Assembly: GCF_024834075.1 (NCBI RefSeq)
Contig: NZ_JANUXR010000002.1
Coordinates: 186,001 to 250,000 of the forward strand
DNA: 64,000 nt
Source: Corynebacterium sp. HS2168-gen11
GTDB lineage: Bacteria; Actinomycetota; Actinomycetes; Mycobacteriales; Mycobacteriaceae
Direction of reading: 5' to 3'
Part shown: piece by piece, positions 1 to 9,184 of the stretch
Layout: each line of letters begins with the position of its first letter
Position numbering within the stretch: position 1 is the stretch's first letter
The notes under the pieces: model-generated
What the model was told of the DNA's origin: nothing
The model's database searches: none
Seen by the model: only the letters and a program-made list of their open reading frames with translations
Position numbers and translations under genes: made by a program

Positions 1-1559
1 ATGCCAATTAACACCGCTGGGAAATAATTCGCCAAGATTACTCGAAGTGGTGCCATGCCAGAATCGTTCGCCCGGCGCTGATATGGCTTGAGCAACATAA
101 ACATTGCAGTAGCGCCCATAAATAACCCCAGTGAAATAAACATTGGCGCTAATCCTTGACCAAAGAGCCCCATGTGATCTTTAGGTTCAGTCACTGTGAC
201 TGGTGCTGCAATGGTGTGCGCAGCTTGATCGCCGAATTGTGGTAAACGCTCACCTGCTTCAGTAAGTTTCAGCGCGAGTTCTCCAGAACCGGCATCAAGA
301 CGAACTACGCCTTCGGCGAGTTGTTGCGCTCCTACTGTAAGTTTTGTGGATCCGTTCGTGAGTTTGCTCGTACCATCGACCAGCTTTTCCGTACCAACTA
401 CCAGTCGTGTCGATCCATCTGCCAGTTTGTGCACACCGTGGCTGAGTTTTGCCGCAGCTTCTACTGCGGTGTTGAGTCCTTGACGGTATTGTGCTTGAGG
501 ATCACTGAGTTGTCGTTGAATTTCTTGTGCACCTGCATCAAGTTGCTGCAGTTTTCCGACAAGTCCTTGATCGCTGAATGGACTACCGGTTTCTATTTGC
601 GTAAGGAATGCTTCTGCTTGCTCTGCCAGTGTGATTGCTTGTGGGATGTGTGTCTGGCGAAGTTGTTCGGTTAAATCATAGAGCGGTTGGAGCGCTTGTT
701 GCTGCGCAGTGGTCAATGTCTGTGCCGAACCAACGATGGTGTGCACGCCTTTGGCAACTTCTGCTGCACCATTGCCAAGTCGATCAGTACCTTGTTGGAG
801 CTTGACGAGGCCTTCTGAAAGCCGTTGTGAGCCATCATCTGCTTGCGCGAGTCCAGTTGCAAGTTGTGTTGCACCATCATGCAATGCAGATGCACCATCG
901 TGGGCACGCGCTAAGCCATCCTCGAGTGTTGTGGCACCATCTGCAAGTTTGGTTGCACCAGTCCCCGCCGCATTGGTCCCGTCGTGAAGCTGCTGGGCAC
1001 CTGTTGCAGCTTTTCCCAAACCTTCGTCGATGGTAGAAAAGCCAATTACAAGCTTATTGACAATCTCTGTGCCAAATCTTTCATTCATGACTTCCACCAC
1101 ACGTGCAACAGCTTGATTCCCCAACGTGGTAGCAATCAGACCATTGGTGTTGTTATACACCGCTTGTATTTGCGCTTGATGAGGATCCTGTGACGCAGCA
1201 CTGACTACTGCTTGTGAAAAATCCGTCGGCAACTCAATGGCGAAGTAGTAGGTGCCGTCGCGCACGCCTTCTTGTGCCTGTTGCGCGGTGACAGTACGAA
1301 AATCAAGGGCTTTCGTTTGCACAAGCTTTTCGACGATCTGGTCTCCAGCATGAACTTGCTCGTTGTTAACGGTCGCCCCTTGATCTGAATTGACCAACGC
1401 TACCGGTAGACGATCAATCCGCCCAATTGGGTCCCAGTAACTCCACACGAATAATCCGCCAAACAGCAATGGCATCAACACGATGACAAGCAGTGCAATT
1501 GGTGGGAGTTTACCGTGTCCGAACCTGCGTAGTTCGGTACCGATATAGGCAATAGACAT
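1..1559 (-). CDS. YhgE/Pip family membrane protein, 3' end cut by window
   Basis: Open frame running off the left edge, with about 519 codons visible. The N-terminus has one membrane segment (about residues 19-42), followed by the family-typical ALVNSDQG stretch near residue 55. Residues about 180-440 are a long run of short degenerate repeats of the type L-x-DG-A/T-x-x-L, as in the extracellular tape-like part of YhgE/Pip proteins. A further membrane segment begins near residue 463 (MGLFGQGLAP) and leads into the ABC-2-like C-terminal half, which lies outside the window. Its ATG overlaps the stop of the upstream ABC-ATPase-like gene (TAATG), so the two are translationally coupled. Family members are linked to phage infection (Pip) or to type VII/ESX export (YhgE); which role applies here is not visible. 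Confidence 0.85.
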   Translation of the reverse strand, partial: MSIAYIGTELRRFGHGKLPPIALLVIVLMPLLFGGLFVWSYWDPIGRIDRLPVALVNSDQGATVNNEQVHAGDQIVEKLVQTKALDFRTVTAQQAQEGVRDGTYYFAIELPTDFSQAVVSAASQDPHQAQIQAVYNNTNGLIATTLGNQAVARVVEVMNERFGTEIVNKLVIGFSTIDEGLGKAATGAQQLHDGTNAAGTGATKLADGATTLEDGLARAHDGASALHDGATQLATGLAQADDGSQRLSEGLVKLQQGTDRLGNGAAEVAKGVHTIVGSAQTLTTAQQQALQPLYDLTEQLRQTHIPQAITLAEQAEAFLTQIETGSPFSDQGLVGKLQQLDAGAQEIQRQLSDPQAQYRQGLNTAVEAAAKLSHGVHKLADGSTRLVVGTEKLVDGTSKLTNGSTKLTVGAQQLAEGVVRLDAGSGELALKLTEAGERLPQFGDQAAHTIAAPVTVTEPKDHMGLFGQGLAPMFISLGLFMGATAMFMLLKPYQRRANDSGMAPLRVILANYFPAVLIG

Positions 1560-2245
1560 TAGTGTTGCTCCCCTCGCAGATCGATGATCGCGGTTGGATT
1601 ATCCTCAATATCAGTGTTGACAGTCACTGCGACAACTGGCAATTCTGTGCTTAATTGTTGCAGCGTCGCTAAGAGTTTCTTGCGCAACCGCATGCTGCGT
1701 ACTTGATCGATATCATCAATAATGAGCAATTTGGCTTGTGGCCTGGCCATAAGCGCAAGCACGATGCGAAACAACAGACGCTGGTACGGATCAAGATCGC
1801 CTACTTTTAATTGTCTGGCACGCTGATCGCTAATCGGAGCACCAGTTTCGTCAGTAAAGCCTGTGAGTTGGGCATAATGCATATAGGTTGGGATCTGCTC
1901 GATTGATCGTGGCACGCGACGATACCATGGCAGCGCCCATCCGGCTTGTTCGCGAATAATCGAGCGGAGTGGCATATTACGTTCCAAAGAATCAATCTCT
2001 GGAACACCAGCAAGCGCAATATGGTGAAAACGCTGCTCACCAAGATCGTCGAAAAGCAGGATGCTGCCTGCGATAGGTTTCATGCGTCCAGCTAAGGTTA
2101 GTGAAAGTGTCGTCGCGGCTTGCTCGCGTTGCGTGACAAGCAAACTGAGTCCAGTGGCAGGGACCTTAAAGTCGGGAAAGGCAACATGCGAAATAACGAC
2201 TAAATCTTTTGTAGCAAGTGCCACGTTTTCGAAGTCTCGACTCAT
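1559..2245 (-). CDS. Degenerate ABC-transporter ATPase-like partner of YhgE/Pip
   Basis: 228 aa from the ATG at 2245, chosen because GGAAGG lies 6 nt upstream; an in-frame GTG at 2263 has no such site. The fold order of an ABC ATPase is recognisable, but key motifs are lost. The Walker A position (about residues 38-47) reads TQREQAATTL without the P-loop glycines and lysine. The signature region reads VGDLDPYQR instead of LSGGQ. Walker B survives as KLLIIDDID (about 171-180), with Asp in place of the catalytic Glu. The gene is coupled to the following YhgE/Pip gene by a 1-nt overlap. It probably acts as a structural or regulatory partner rather than an active ATPase; this is inference. Confidence 0.7.
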   Translation of the reverse strand: MSRDFENVALATKDLVVISHVAFPDFKVPATGLSLLVTQREQAATTLSLTLAGRMKPIAGSILLFDDLGEQRFHHIALAGVPEIDSLERNMPLRSIIREQAGWALPWYRRVPRSIEQIPTYMHYAQLTGFTDETGAPISDQRARQLKVGDLDPYQRLLFRIVLALMARPQAKLLIIDDIDQVRSMRLRKKLLATLQQLSTELPVVAVTVNTDIEDNPTAIIDLRGEQH

Positions 2246-2379
2246 AACATGCCTTCCATCCACTGCGATTGTCCTTATATATTGTTGCGCCCAACGCTAG
2301 GATTTGTCACGTTTTGCATCTGTGTGCCAATTAGTGAAAATTTCTTGTTTTTGCTGGCAAAGGCGATACAGTACTACAT

Positions 2380-3099
2380 ATGACTTCCACTAATCCCAAC
2401 CGTGCCACCCAATTTATCGCAGCCTTTAATGACATCGAGCATGCCATTCGGGAGCGCTTTCATGCTCGGCCCGGCACTAGTTTTGCCAGATTGGTCCAGC
2501 TTGCCAGAAAAGAAGGCATCTTATTGCCTCACGACGCAGACACCTTGCTAGAATTCACCGAACTTCGCAATGCAATTTCACATGGCACGTATACCAAGGA
2601 TTTCCAGCCGATTGCCGATCCCACTGTTGCGACAGTACAGGCGATTATTCAATTGCGGCAGAAAGTCTTACACCCGCAGCCGATCTTATCGATCCTTCCG
2701 CATCAAATCATTCAACTGTTTACTCCAGAAACCAGCTTAAGAGAAGTTCTTGGACAAACATTTCGAAAATTTCCGATCTACGATGACAAGCAGTTTCTTG
2801 CGTTAATCACAGCAGACGATATTTTGCACTGGATGCAAACATGTGGGCCGGAGTACACCTGGGATCTTGAAACTTCTTTAGCCACTATTAAACAAGCTTC
2901 ACCAAAGGCACATCACTGCGTCTTTTTGCCACGCACTGCTAGTGTCACACAGGTATTGCAAGCATTAACGCAGCCTGTTGATGGAGTTTTGCCAAAAGCT
3001 GTGTTTATTACTGAACATGGCCACAACAAACAACGTCCGTTAAGAATTGTGACTGGTTCAGAAATTTCACCACTGATCGTATCTGAATCTCTATACTAG
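2380..3099 (+). CDS. HEPN-like domain fused to a CBS-domain pair
   Basis: 239 aa, ATG start. Residues 1-95 are helical and contain FTELRNAISHG, in which R63-x4-H68 fits the R-x4-6-H motif of HEPN ribonuclease-type domains. The rest (about 100-235) resembles two CBS modules: a hydrophobic strand plus a TADDILHWM-type turn, then a second copy ending PLRIVTGSEI. CBS pairs usually bind adenine nucleotides. The gene lies 6 bp upstream of sdaA and is probably co-transcribed with it. A nucleotide-sensing regulator or RNase is possible but unproven. Bacterial proteins with this N-terminal ELRNAIxH element plus CBS are common and mostly uncharacterised. Confidence 0.7.
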   Translation: MTSTNPNRATQFIAAFNDIEHAIRERFHARPGTSFARLVQLARKEGILLPHDADTLLEFTELRNAISHGTYTKDFQPIADPTVATVQAIIQLRQKVLHPQPILSILPHQIIQLFTPETSLREVLGQTFRKFPIYDDKQFLALITADDILHWMQTCGPEYTWDLETSLATIKQASPKAHHCVFLPRTASVTQVLQALTQPVDGVLPKAVFITEHGHNKQRPLRIVTGSEISPLIVSESLY

Positions 3100-3105
3100 G
3101 TTCTC

Positions 3106-4464
3106 ATGACAATTAGCGTCGTTGATCTTTTTAGTATTGGCATCGGCCCTTCCTCATCACATACGGTAGGTCCGATGCGCGCTGCAAAACGATTTCTTGA
3201 TGAATACGCTCCAACGCCTGCTCACACGCTTGTCATCACCTTGCATGGCTCACTGGCGGCAACAGGTAAAGGCCATGGCACTGACCGGGCGATTATTCTT
3301 GGACTTCAAGGATTAGAACCTGATGCGGTACCGGCAAATCACAATCCGAAACCAGGTGATACGATTGCCGCAAATGGAGAAGTACATTCAATTCCCTATC
3401 GGATAATTTTTGATCCAGTACCACTGCCAGAGCATCCAAATGCAGTGACCTTTACATGGGGCACGATCACGCAACGATACTTCTCTGTTGGTGGTGGGTT
3501 TATTCTCTCAGCCGAAGAACTAGATGCCACAGCCACAAACGATAGCTCACAAAGTAGCTCCAATGAGACTGAGCTGCCATTTGTCTTTCATACTGCTACA
3601 CAACTGTTACAGCTTTGTAGCGATCAAGGATTAACAATTCCGCTGATCATGCGAGCAAACGAAGAAGCTATTCATGGTGATCTTGAAATCGTCAATCGCC
3701 ACCTCGATGCAGTGTGGCACACAATGCAACAGTGCGTGACAGCAGGATTAAAAAACACTGGTGTGCTTCCAGGTGGTTTGGAGGTTACGCGCCGGGCTCC
3801 TGACCTTTATGATCGTTTATCGAGTCCAAAATCAAAATTTGCAGGCGATCCGCTTTCCGGTATGGAATGGGTGAATCTGTATGCATTAGCTGTTAATGAA
3901 GAAAATGCTGCAGGTGGTCGCGTGGTGACAGCACCAACCAACGGTGCAGCCGGTGTAATTCCGGCGGTGATGCACTATATTGCACATTTTTGCCAGCCTG
4001 AGAAGAAACTTTGGACGCGAGATTTCTTACTCACCGCTGGTGCAGTCGGAATGATCATTAAGGAAAATGCTTCTATTTCCGGTGCTGAAGTTGGCTGTCA
4101 AGGTGAAGTCGGTTCGGCAGCTGCTATGGCTGCTGCCGGTACTTGCCAAGTTCTCGGTGGTACACCAGCACAAATTGAAAATGCTGCAGAAATCGCACTT
4201 GAGCACAACTTAGGCCTGACCTGTGATCCGGTTGGTGGTTTAGTGCAAATTCCGTGTATTGAGCGCAATGCTATTGCAAGTGTGCAAGCAATTAATGCTG
4301 CTCGATTAGCACTCTTAGGTACTGGTATTCACCGGATTAGCCTTGATGATGCTGTACAAACAATGGCAGAAACTGGCCGCGATATGATGGGCAAATATAA
4401 AGAAACTGCCACTGGTGGGCTTGCGATTCGCATTGGCATTCCAGTGGCAATTACTGAGTGCTAA
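3106..4464 (+). CDS. sdaA: L-serine ammonia-lyase (iron-sulfur type)
   Basis: 452 aa, full length for the single-chain bacterial L-serine dehydratase, which converts L-serine to pyruvate and ammonia in the cytoplasm. The N-terminal domain carries the hallmark [11 protein letters not shown] (about 15-25). The C-terminal alpha domain has [15 protein letters not shown] sequence and Cys331, Cys373 and Cys384, the three cysteines expected to hold the [4Fe-4S] cluster. The ATG starts 6 bp after the HEPN/CBS gene, suggesting one transcript, and a stem-loop follows the stop. The product is oxygen-sensitive in characterised homologues. Confidence 0.95.
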   Translation: MTISVVDLFSIGIGPSSSHTVGPMRAAKRFLDEYAPTPAHTLVITLHGSLAATGKGHGTDRAIILGLQGLEPDAVPANHNPKPGDTIAANGEVHSIPYRIIFDPVPLPEHPNAVTFTWGTITQRYFSVGGGFILSAEELDATATNDSSQSSSNETELPFVFHTATQLLQLCSDQGLTIPLIMRANEEAIHGDLEIVNRHLDAVWHTMQQCVTAGLKNTGVLPGGLEVTRRAPDLYDRLSSPKSKFAGDPLSGMEWVNLYALAVNEENAAGGRVVTAPTNGAAGVIPAVMHYIAHFCQPEKKLWTRDFLLTAGAVGMIIKENASISGAEVGCQGEVGSAAAMAAAGTCQVLGGTPAQIENAAEIALEHNLGLTCDPVGGLVQIPCIERNAIASVQAINAARLALLGTGIHRISLDDAVQTMAETGRDMMGKYKETATGGLAIRIGIPVAITEC

Positions 4465-4475
4465 CACACAATATA

Positions 4476-4512
4476 CCAGTGATGAGTCAGACATCACTGG
4501 CATAGTTTGTTT
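4476..4512 (+). terminator. Terminator after sdaA
   Basis: Perfect 9-bp stem CCAGTGATG/CATCACTGG with a 7-nt loop, starting 12 bp after the sdaA stop and followed by a moderately T-rich tail (CATAGTTTGTTT). It separates sdaA from the convergent hisS gene. Confidence 0.7.
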
Positions 4513-4552
4513 ACCTGCATACGCAGATGATTACGAGCATCATGAATCGCTA

Positions 4553-5824
4553 TTAGGCGTGTTGTTGCAGGTATACGATGACCGTATCTAGCCCAATTTC
4601 AATTTGATCATGGCTGCTAAGGTCTTTGAGTGCAACCATATTGCGGGCAAGTTCGTCTTCGCCAAGCACGAGTGCAAACTTTGCACCTGCCCGGTCGGCA
4701 CCTTTCATTGCACCTTTCAAACCACGATCGCCATAGGCCATATCAGCTGAAAGACCAGCTTGACGCAATTGGTGAATGATTTTGACCATCTCGCGCTTTG
4801 CCTCTGCGCCAAGGGCAACGCCATAGATATCGACTCGTCCTGGTGCGGCAGCGGCGCGTTGTTCTGCTTGTAATGCCAACAGGCTACGATCAATGCCTAG
4901 ACCAAAACCAATACCTGAAAGATCTTGTCCACCAAGTTGGCTCATCAGACCGTCATAGCGGCCACCCCCACCGATACCGGACTGAGCACCAAGTCCATCG
5001 TGCACAAATTCAAAACAAGTCTTTGTGTAGTAATCCAAACCACGCACCATACGTGGGTTGATCTGATAGTTCACACCTAAATCAGTCAGCATAGAGGTGA
5101 CTGTTTCAAAATGCTCGCGGGTTTCTTTCGACAAGTAATCCAGCATCAAAGGAGCGTCTTGGGTCATTTCTTGAACTTCTGGACGCTTATCATCAAGCAC
5201 TCGCAGTGGATTAATTTCCGCACGGCGACGAGTTTCTTCATCCAATGGCAGCGCGAATAAGAATTCTTGCAGCTTCTGACGATACGCTGGGCGGCAAGTA
5301 TTATCCCCCAACGACGTCAGCTCTAAGCGATAGTCACGCAAACCAATGGCTTGATAGCACTGATCTGCTAATGCAATAACTTCTGCATCAAGGGCTGGAT
5401 CATCAACACCAATTGCTTCCACACCAAACTGTTGGAGTTGACGGTAACGGCCAGCTTGTGGTCGCTCATAGCGGAAAAATGGGCCGTGATAGTTCAATTT
5501 GATTGGCAGTGCACCGCGATCAAGGTTGTGCTCGATCACTGCACGCATCACACCTGCAGTACCTTCTGGTCGCAGGGTGACCGATCGGCCACCGCGATCC
5601 TCAAAGGTATACATTTCCTTTGTGACTACATCTGTAGATTCACCAACGCCACGGGCAAACAACGTCGTATCTTCAAAAATTGGCAGCTCAATATGCTCGT
5701 ATCCAGCAAGTCGTGCCAATTTTGTATAGGTTTCACGAACTGCAATGAATTCCTTCGATACTGGCGGAACGTATTCTTGCACGCCCTTTGGCGCGGAAAT
5801 CTTCATCATCTTTTTCTCAGTCAC
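4553..5824 (-). CDS. hisS: Histidyl-tRNA synthetase
   Basis: 423 aa class II aminoacyl-tRNA synthetase charging tRNA-His. Motif 2 is visible as [13 protein letters not shown] (about 117-129), the histidine-binding loop as [12 protein letters not shown] (about 263) and motif 3 as [13 protein letters not shown] (about 305). A C-terminal anticodon-binding domain follows from about residue 330. A GTG at 5824 is used as start, with AAGG 9 nt upstream; an internal ATG at codon 6 is the alternative. The MBL-fold hydrolase gene lies only about 20 bp upstream, so the two are probably co-transcribed, as in other corynebacteria. Confidence 0.96.
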   Translation of the reverse strand: MTEKKMMKISAPKGVQEYVPPVSKEFIAVRETYTKLARLAGYEHIELPIFEDTTLFARGVGESTDVVTKEMYTFEDRGGRSVTLRPEGTAGVMRAVIEHNLDRGALPIKLNYHGPFFRYERPQAGRYRQLQQFGVEAIGVDDPALDAEVIALADQCYQAIGLRDYRLELTSLGDNTCRPAYRQKLQEFLFALPLDEETRRRAEINPLRVLDDKRPEVQEMTQDAPLMLDYLSKETREHFETVTSMLTDLGVNYQINPRMVRGLDYYTKTCFEFVHDGLGAQSGIGGGGRYDGLMSQLGGQDLSGIGFGLGIDRSLLALQAEQRAAAAPGRVDIYGVALGAEAKREMVKIIHQLRQAGLSADMAYGDRGLKGAMKGADRAGAKFALVLGEDELARNMVALKDLSSHDQIEIGLDTVIVYLQQHA

Positions 5825-5843
5825 AAGTATCTACCTTAGTTGT

Positions 5844-6482
5844 TCAGCGAAATTTCGCAAGGAATGGATTTGTGCGCTTTTCGTGGCGCATTGTCGTCAC
5901 CGCACCATGACCTGGCAGCACTTGCAGCTCATCTGGCAACTGCATGACGACGTTGGCCAGTGTGTGATCCATGTCTGTTGGCGAAGAATCAGGCAAGTCA
6001 GTTCGCCCAATAGAACCTTTAAAGAGCACATCACCAGCACAAACAAATTCACGTCCAACCAATAAGCAACTACCAGGTGAATGCCCTGGTGCGTGCTTGA
6101 CGGTAATTGGCTCCTGATGAATCTTCAGCTGCATATCGTGCTGAAGAAAACGCAAGTCTGCAATTGGTACAAGCCCTTGGGCGTCGAAAAGCACTTTGCT
6201 TTCTTCTGAGACCCCATCGCCGTTTTCCAACATAAACGCATCTGCTTGATGGATATACACAGGAATATTGAATTGCTGCGCTAATGTACCAGCATCGCGC
6301 ATATGGTCGATGTGTCCATGCGTGAGATAAATTGCATCAATTACCCACTGCTTTTCTTCTAATACTGGCAGAAGTGTTGTTGCAACGTGCATACCAGGAT
6401 CGATGACAACCACATGGTTAGCTTCGACAAAAAGATAACAGTTCGTTTGATACGGTCCGGCTGGAAAACCGTGAATGTCCAT
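5844..6482 (-). CDS. MBL-fold (glyoxalase II-like) metal hydrolase
   Basis: 212 aa from the ATG at 6482, preceded by GAGGTG 8 nt upstream; a longer upstream frame lacks a ribosome-binding site. The metallo-beta-lactamase motif T-H55-G-H57-I-D59-H60 binds the two metals. Later ligands appear in HAPGHSPGS and in the C-terminal LPGHG. The compact size without a C-terminal glyoxalase II domain fits the YcbL/GloB-like hydroxyacylglutathione or persulfide hydrolase group. The substrate cannot be told from sequence; corynebacteria use mycothiol rather than glutathione, so a classical glyoxalase II role is uncertain. It is immediately upstream of hisS. Confidence 0.88.
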   Translation of the reverse strand: MDIHGFPAGPYQTNCYLFVEANHVVVIDPGMHVATTLLPVLEEKQWVIDAIYLTHGHIDHMRDAGTLAQQFNIPVYIHQADAFMLENGDGVSEESKVLFDAQGLVPIADLRFLQHDMQLKIHQEPITVKHAPGHSPGSCLLVGREFVCAGDVLFKGSIGRTDLPDSSPTDMDHTLANVVMQLPDELQVLPGHGAVTTMRHEKRTNPFLAKFR

Positions 6483-6558
6483 GAGAAATACACCTCTGTG
6501 AAAAATTATGCTCCCAGCAAGAACTGAGAGCATACGAAGTTACGATACATTGATCGAC

Positions 6559-7056
6559 TTAGGACAATACTGCCAATGCAGCATCGTAATTTGGTTCTGT
6601 ACCAATTTCTGGGACGAGTTCAACATGCTGAATCGTACCGGTTGCATCTGCCACGATCACGCTGCGGGAAAGCAGACCCTTAATTGGAGAACCTTCCAAG
6701 GTCAGGCCATATTGCTGACCGAAATCGGAGCGGAAACTCGAAGCGCTGATAACAGCGTCAATACCTTCAGCACCGCAGAAACGAGCATGCGCAAATGGCA
6801 GATCTGCCGAAACGCACACAACGACGGTATTTTCCAAGGAAGCCGCCAACTGGTTGAAGTGACGCACCGATTGGGCACAGATGCCGGTATCAACGGAAGG
6901 GAAAATATTTAATACAATGTTTTTGCCAGCGAACTGCTCCAAGCTGATCTCTGACATGTCAGTGCCAACGAGACGGAAGTCTGGAAGCTTCGAACCAACG
7001 GTAGGTAGTTCACCAACGGTTGTTACAGGGGTACCACGAAATAAAGTTTGAGCCAT
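6559..7056 (-). CDS. tpx: Thiol peroxidase (atypical 2-Cys peroxiredoxin)
   Basis: 165 aa from the ATG at 7056 (MAQTLFRG), the typical Tpx N-terminus; a longer frame upstream is not needed. The peroxidatic Cys60 lies in [12 protein letters not shown] and the resolving Cys94 in HARFCGAEG, matching the pair of the E. coli enzyme. It reduces hydrogen peroxide and alkyl hydroperoxides with thioredoxin as donor. It is on the same strand as the MBL hydrolase and hisS but separated by about 75 bp. Confidence 0.95.
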   Translation of the reverse strand: MAQTLFRGTPVTTVGELPTVGSKLPDFRLVGTDMSEISLEQFAGKNIVLNIFPSVDTGICAQSVRHFNQLAASLENTVVVCVSADLPFAHARFCGAEGIDAVISASSFRSDFGQQYGLTLEGSPIKGLLSRSVIVADATGTIQHVELVPEIGTEPNYDAALAVLS

Positions 7057-7376
7057 ACTCTCCGAGACTAGCGAAAAGCATGCGAACTTGCCAGCAGGTT
7101 TGTACAAATCGTTGTTTGTTTTTCTATGCCGCTACCGCAATTGCGACCACACACTATAGAATAGGCCTGACCTCAACCGCGGCATTGACGATGCTATGTT
7201 TGGCACAAATCGCCAAATCGTGCGATTGTCGTTCCAACTAATTGCCTTGAATACACATGTTCATACGCGCATGATACTCAGGATGTGTATTGGTTTTGGA
7301 ACCACACCTACGTACGTGCATACGCGTTTGATGAGCTGCATCAGTGTTTTTGAAGACTATATAAGGAAAATATCGA

Positions 7377-8249
7377 GTGACAAGTAATAAAGATCGCCGC
7401 CTAGAGGCAATGCATTCTCTGGAAAAAGAAATCCAAGCACGTGATCGTGCTGAAAAACTCAAGCCAATGAAACTCATTGCAGCAGCAGCTGCTGCAATTG
7501 TTGTGATTGTTGGCGGAATTGTTGTTGCTACGAAATACACCAGCGAAGACACCACAACCGATCAGGCAGCAGCAAACGCAACTTCAGCTGCTCCAGCTAC
7601 AACTCCTGAAGTTCCTAATTTTGAACCGCTGACATTAGCCCGCAAAACCGCACTTCCGAAAACTGTTTCCTGTACCTATGAAGAATCTGGCACTCCTGCG
7701 AAAGATGCCGGCAAGCCAGGTACTGAAAATATTTCCGCGACCGGTGAAGTCCGCATTAACTTAGAGACCTCAGCTGGTGTCATTGGCTTGGATCTGGATC
7801 GAAGTGTCTCCCCTTGTACGGTCAATGCAATTGAGCATCTGGCAAAGGCTGGCTACTACGATGACACTATCTGCCACCGAATCACCACCAGCGGCATTTC
7901 GGTGTTGCAGTGTGGCGATCCAAGTGGAACCGGCGCTGGCGGTCCTGGCTTCCAGTTCGCCAATGAGTACCCAACCGATGAGACCACGGAAGAGACTCAA
8001 CAACTTCCAGTACTTTACTCACGCGGTACCATTGCAATGGCAAATGCTGGTCCAGGTACCAATGGTTCGCAATTTTTCTTAAATTATGCTGATTCACCAT
8101 TGCCACCGCAGTACACCTACTTTGGCAAGATCAGCGAAGAAGGCTTGACTGTTTTGGACGCGATCGCTGCGAAGGGCGCCAAAGATGGTGCTTCAGACGG
8201 CGAGCCTGCTGAAGAAGTACGCATTAAGCATGCAAAGGTAGCATCCTAA
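7377..8249 (+). CDS. Membrane-anchored cyclophilin-type peptidyl-prolyl isomerase
   Basis: 290 aa, GTG start with AAGGA upstream. A charged N-terminal cytoplasmic segment (1-30) is followed by one membrane anchor (about 32-52) and an Ala/Thr-rich linker. The C-terminal half is a cyclophilin domain with recognisable core sequence: YYDDTICHRI, GGPGFQFANEY, GTIAMANAGPGTNGSQFF and YTYFGKI. It should catalyse cis-trans proline isomerisation on the outer face of the membrane, helping exported proteins fold. It faces the rel-to-yebC block, as in related genomes. It is followed by a strong terminator. Confidence 0.92.
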   Translation: MTSNKDRRLEAMHSLEKEIQARDRAEKLKPMKLIAAAAAAIVVIVGGIVVATKYTSEDTTTDQAAANATSAAPATTPEVPNFEPLTLARKTALPKTVSCTYEESGTPAKDAGKPGTENISATGEVRINLETSAGVIGLDLDRSVSPCTVNAIEHLAKAGYYDDTICHRITTSGISVLQCGDPSGTGAGGPGFQFANEYPTDETTEETQQLPVLYSRGTIAMANAGPGTNGSQFFLNYADSPLPPQYTYFGKISEEGLTVLDAIAAKGAKDGASDGEPAEEVRIKHAKVAS

Positions 8250-8388
8250 GCGCACCTCGAATATTGTATGACGACGTTGCTGTTGATACTTCAATAACAA
8301 CAGCAATGCACAATCATCGCGTATAAATTCAGCATTCACAGGAGTCTTTTACAAGAGTTCTTCTTGAGAATGTCTGACCGCATATGAG

Positions 8389-8430
8389 AAGGCTGCTTGA
8401 AGAAACATTTTTATTCAAGCAGCCTTTTTC
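8389..8430 (+). terminator. Rho-independent terminator
   Basis: Perfect 13-bp stem (AAGGCTGCTTGAA pairing with TTCAAGCAGCCTT), 12-nt loop and a run of T. It lies 140 bp after the cyclophilin stop and isolates it from the small exported-protein cluster. Confidence 0.9.
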
Positions 8431-8559
8431 TATACAGACATAGGATTTGAGCGTAGCGATACTGTTCATGCAGCAGGTCCACGCTCGTGTAAAGTCTGAC
8501 AAAATCTAAGCTTCAATCAATCGAAAATTGCAGAAAAAACCAATCTTTTCGTTGTACTC

Positions 8560-8588
8560 TTGAAAAAAACCTTTCAACCGCCTAGATT
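8560..8588 (+). promoter_or_regulatory. Sigma-A-type promoter for first small exported protein
   Basis: TTGAAA, 17-nt spacer, TAGATT: close to both consensus hexamers with ideal spacing. The predicted transcript start is near 8595, giving a leader of about 165 nt. Confidence 0.65.
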
Positions 8589-8606
8589 AGACATATGATT
8601 CTCACT

Positions 8607-8627
8607 CCCAACTTCTGTTGGGTTTTG
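8607..8627 (+). promoter_or_regulatory. Hairpin at the 5' end of the leader
   Basis: CCCAAC-TTCT-GTTGGG followed by TTTTGTG. It starts about 11 nt after the predicted transcript start. It resembles a small terminator or attenuator but could equally be a stabilising 5' cap-like stem. Confidence 0.5.
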
Positions 8628-8758
8628 TGTCAGTCACAATTCACAGCCCGATACTCTGAACGCGTGTTACTGATGCAAAAGCGAATCCGTAGTTGGTAGC
8701 AGTACTACCAATGTTTTCATCATTTTAATTTCCCAAAAACAACGGAAAGTAGGCTCAC

Positions 8759-9031
8759 ATGAAGCGCACTCTTCGCACTTCCGTAGCAGCAATTGCTGCT
8801 GCCGCTACTCTCGCAACTATGACCGCAGCTCCAGCATTTGCTCAAGAAACCACATCAGAAACCAACTCTGACGGCACTTTCTTCGATGGTTTAACTTCAT
8901 TGTCCACTGACGAAGTTGGAATCATCACCCCAGAACGAATTCGCGATTTCTTAAAATTGATTGAAACCGTTATTCGTACCATGAATTCTCTTGTGACTTT
9001 CGCGAACACCGCTTCAAATCTCGGTCGTTAA
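8759..9031 (+). CDS. Small exported protein A of a three-gene cluster
   Basis: 90 aa, ATG preceded by GGAAAG. A clear Sec signal peptide (KRTLRTSVAAIAAAATLATM, ending APAFA about residue 29) leaves a mature protein of about 60 residues. The C-terminal about 36 residues are predicted helical and read ITPERI...ETVI...SLVTFAN...N. This pattern recurs in the next gene (ISPKEI...STVI...SALTFFA...N). There are no cysteines in the mature part. The function is unknown; size and architecture recall corynebacterial outer-membrane porin-type peptides, but I cannot assign it. Confidence 0.75.
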   Translation: MKRTLRTSVAAIAAAATLATMTAAPAFAQETTSETNSDGTFFDGLTSLSTDEVGIITPERIRDFLKLIETVIRTMNSLVTFANTASNLGR

Positions 9032-9133
9032 TCATATTTCCTGAAGACTCAGCGCAGTTTGCACAGCTACTGCAAAATACAGCACTATATCAAACACACT
9101 GAGAATTACCTTAGGAACTAACAGCATTTATAG

Positions 9134-9142
9134 TGCTATACT
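9134..9142 (+). promoter_or_regulatory. Extended -10 promoter element before protein B
   Basis: TGC followed by TATACT, an extended -10, about 40 bp upstream of the ATG at 9185. GGAACT sits at the -35 distance (9114-9119, 17-nt spacer) and is not a sigma-A -35. Confidence 0.5.
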
Positions 9143-9184
9143 TAAAACTACTGTTTCACACTCCAATACCATAAGGATCTATCT

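Larger units (their letters stand above)
8250..8758. other. Intergenic region before the small exported-protein cluster
   Basis: 509 bp without a credible gene. It holds the cyclophilin terminator (8389-8430), a sigma-A-like promoter (8560-8588) and a leader hairpin (8607-8622), followed by about 135 nt of untranslated leader. Confidence 0.7.

Noticed and set aside
7238..7555. 105-codon open frame antisense to the cyclophilin start
   Set aside because: It overlaps the signal-anchor coding region and has no supporting features.
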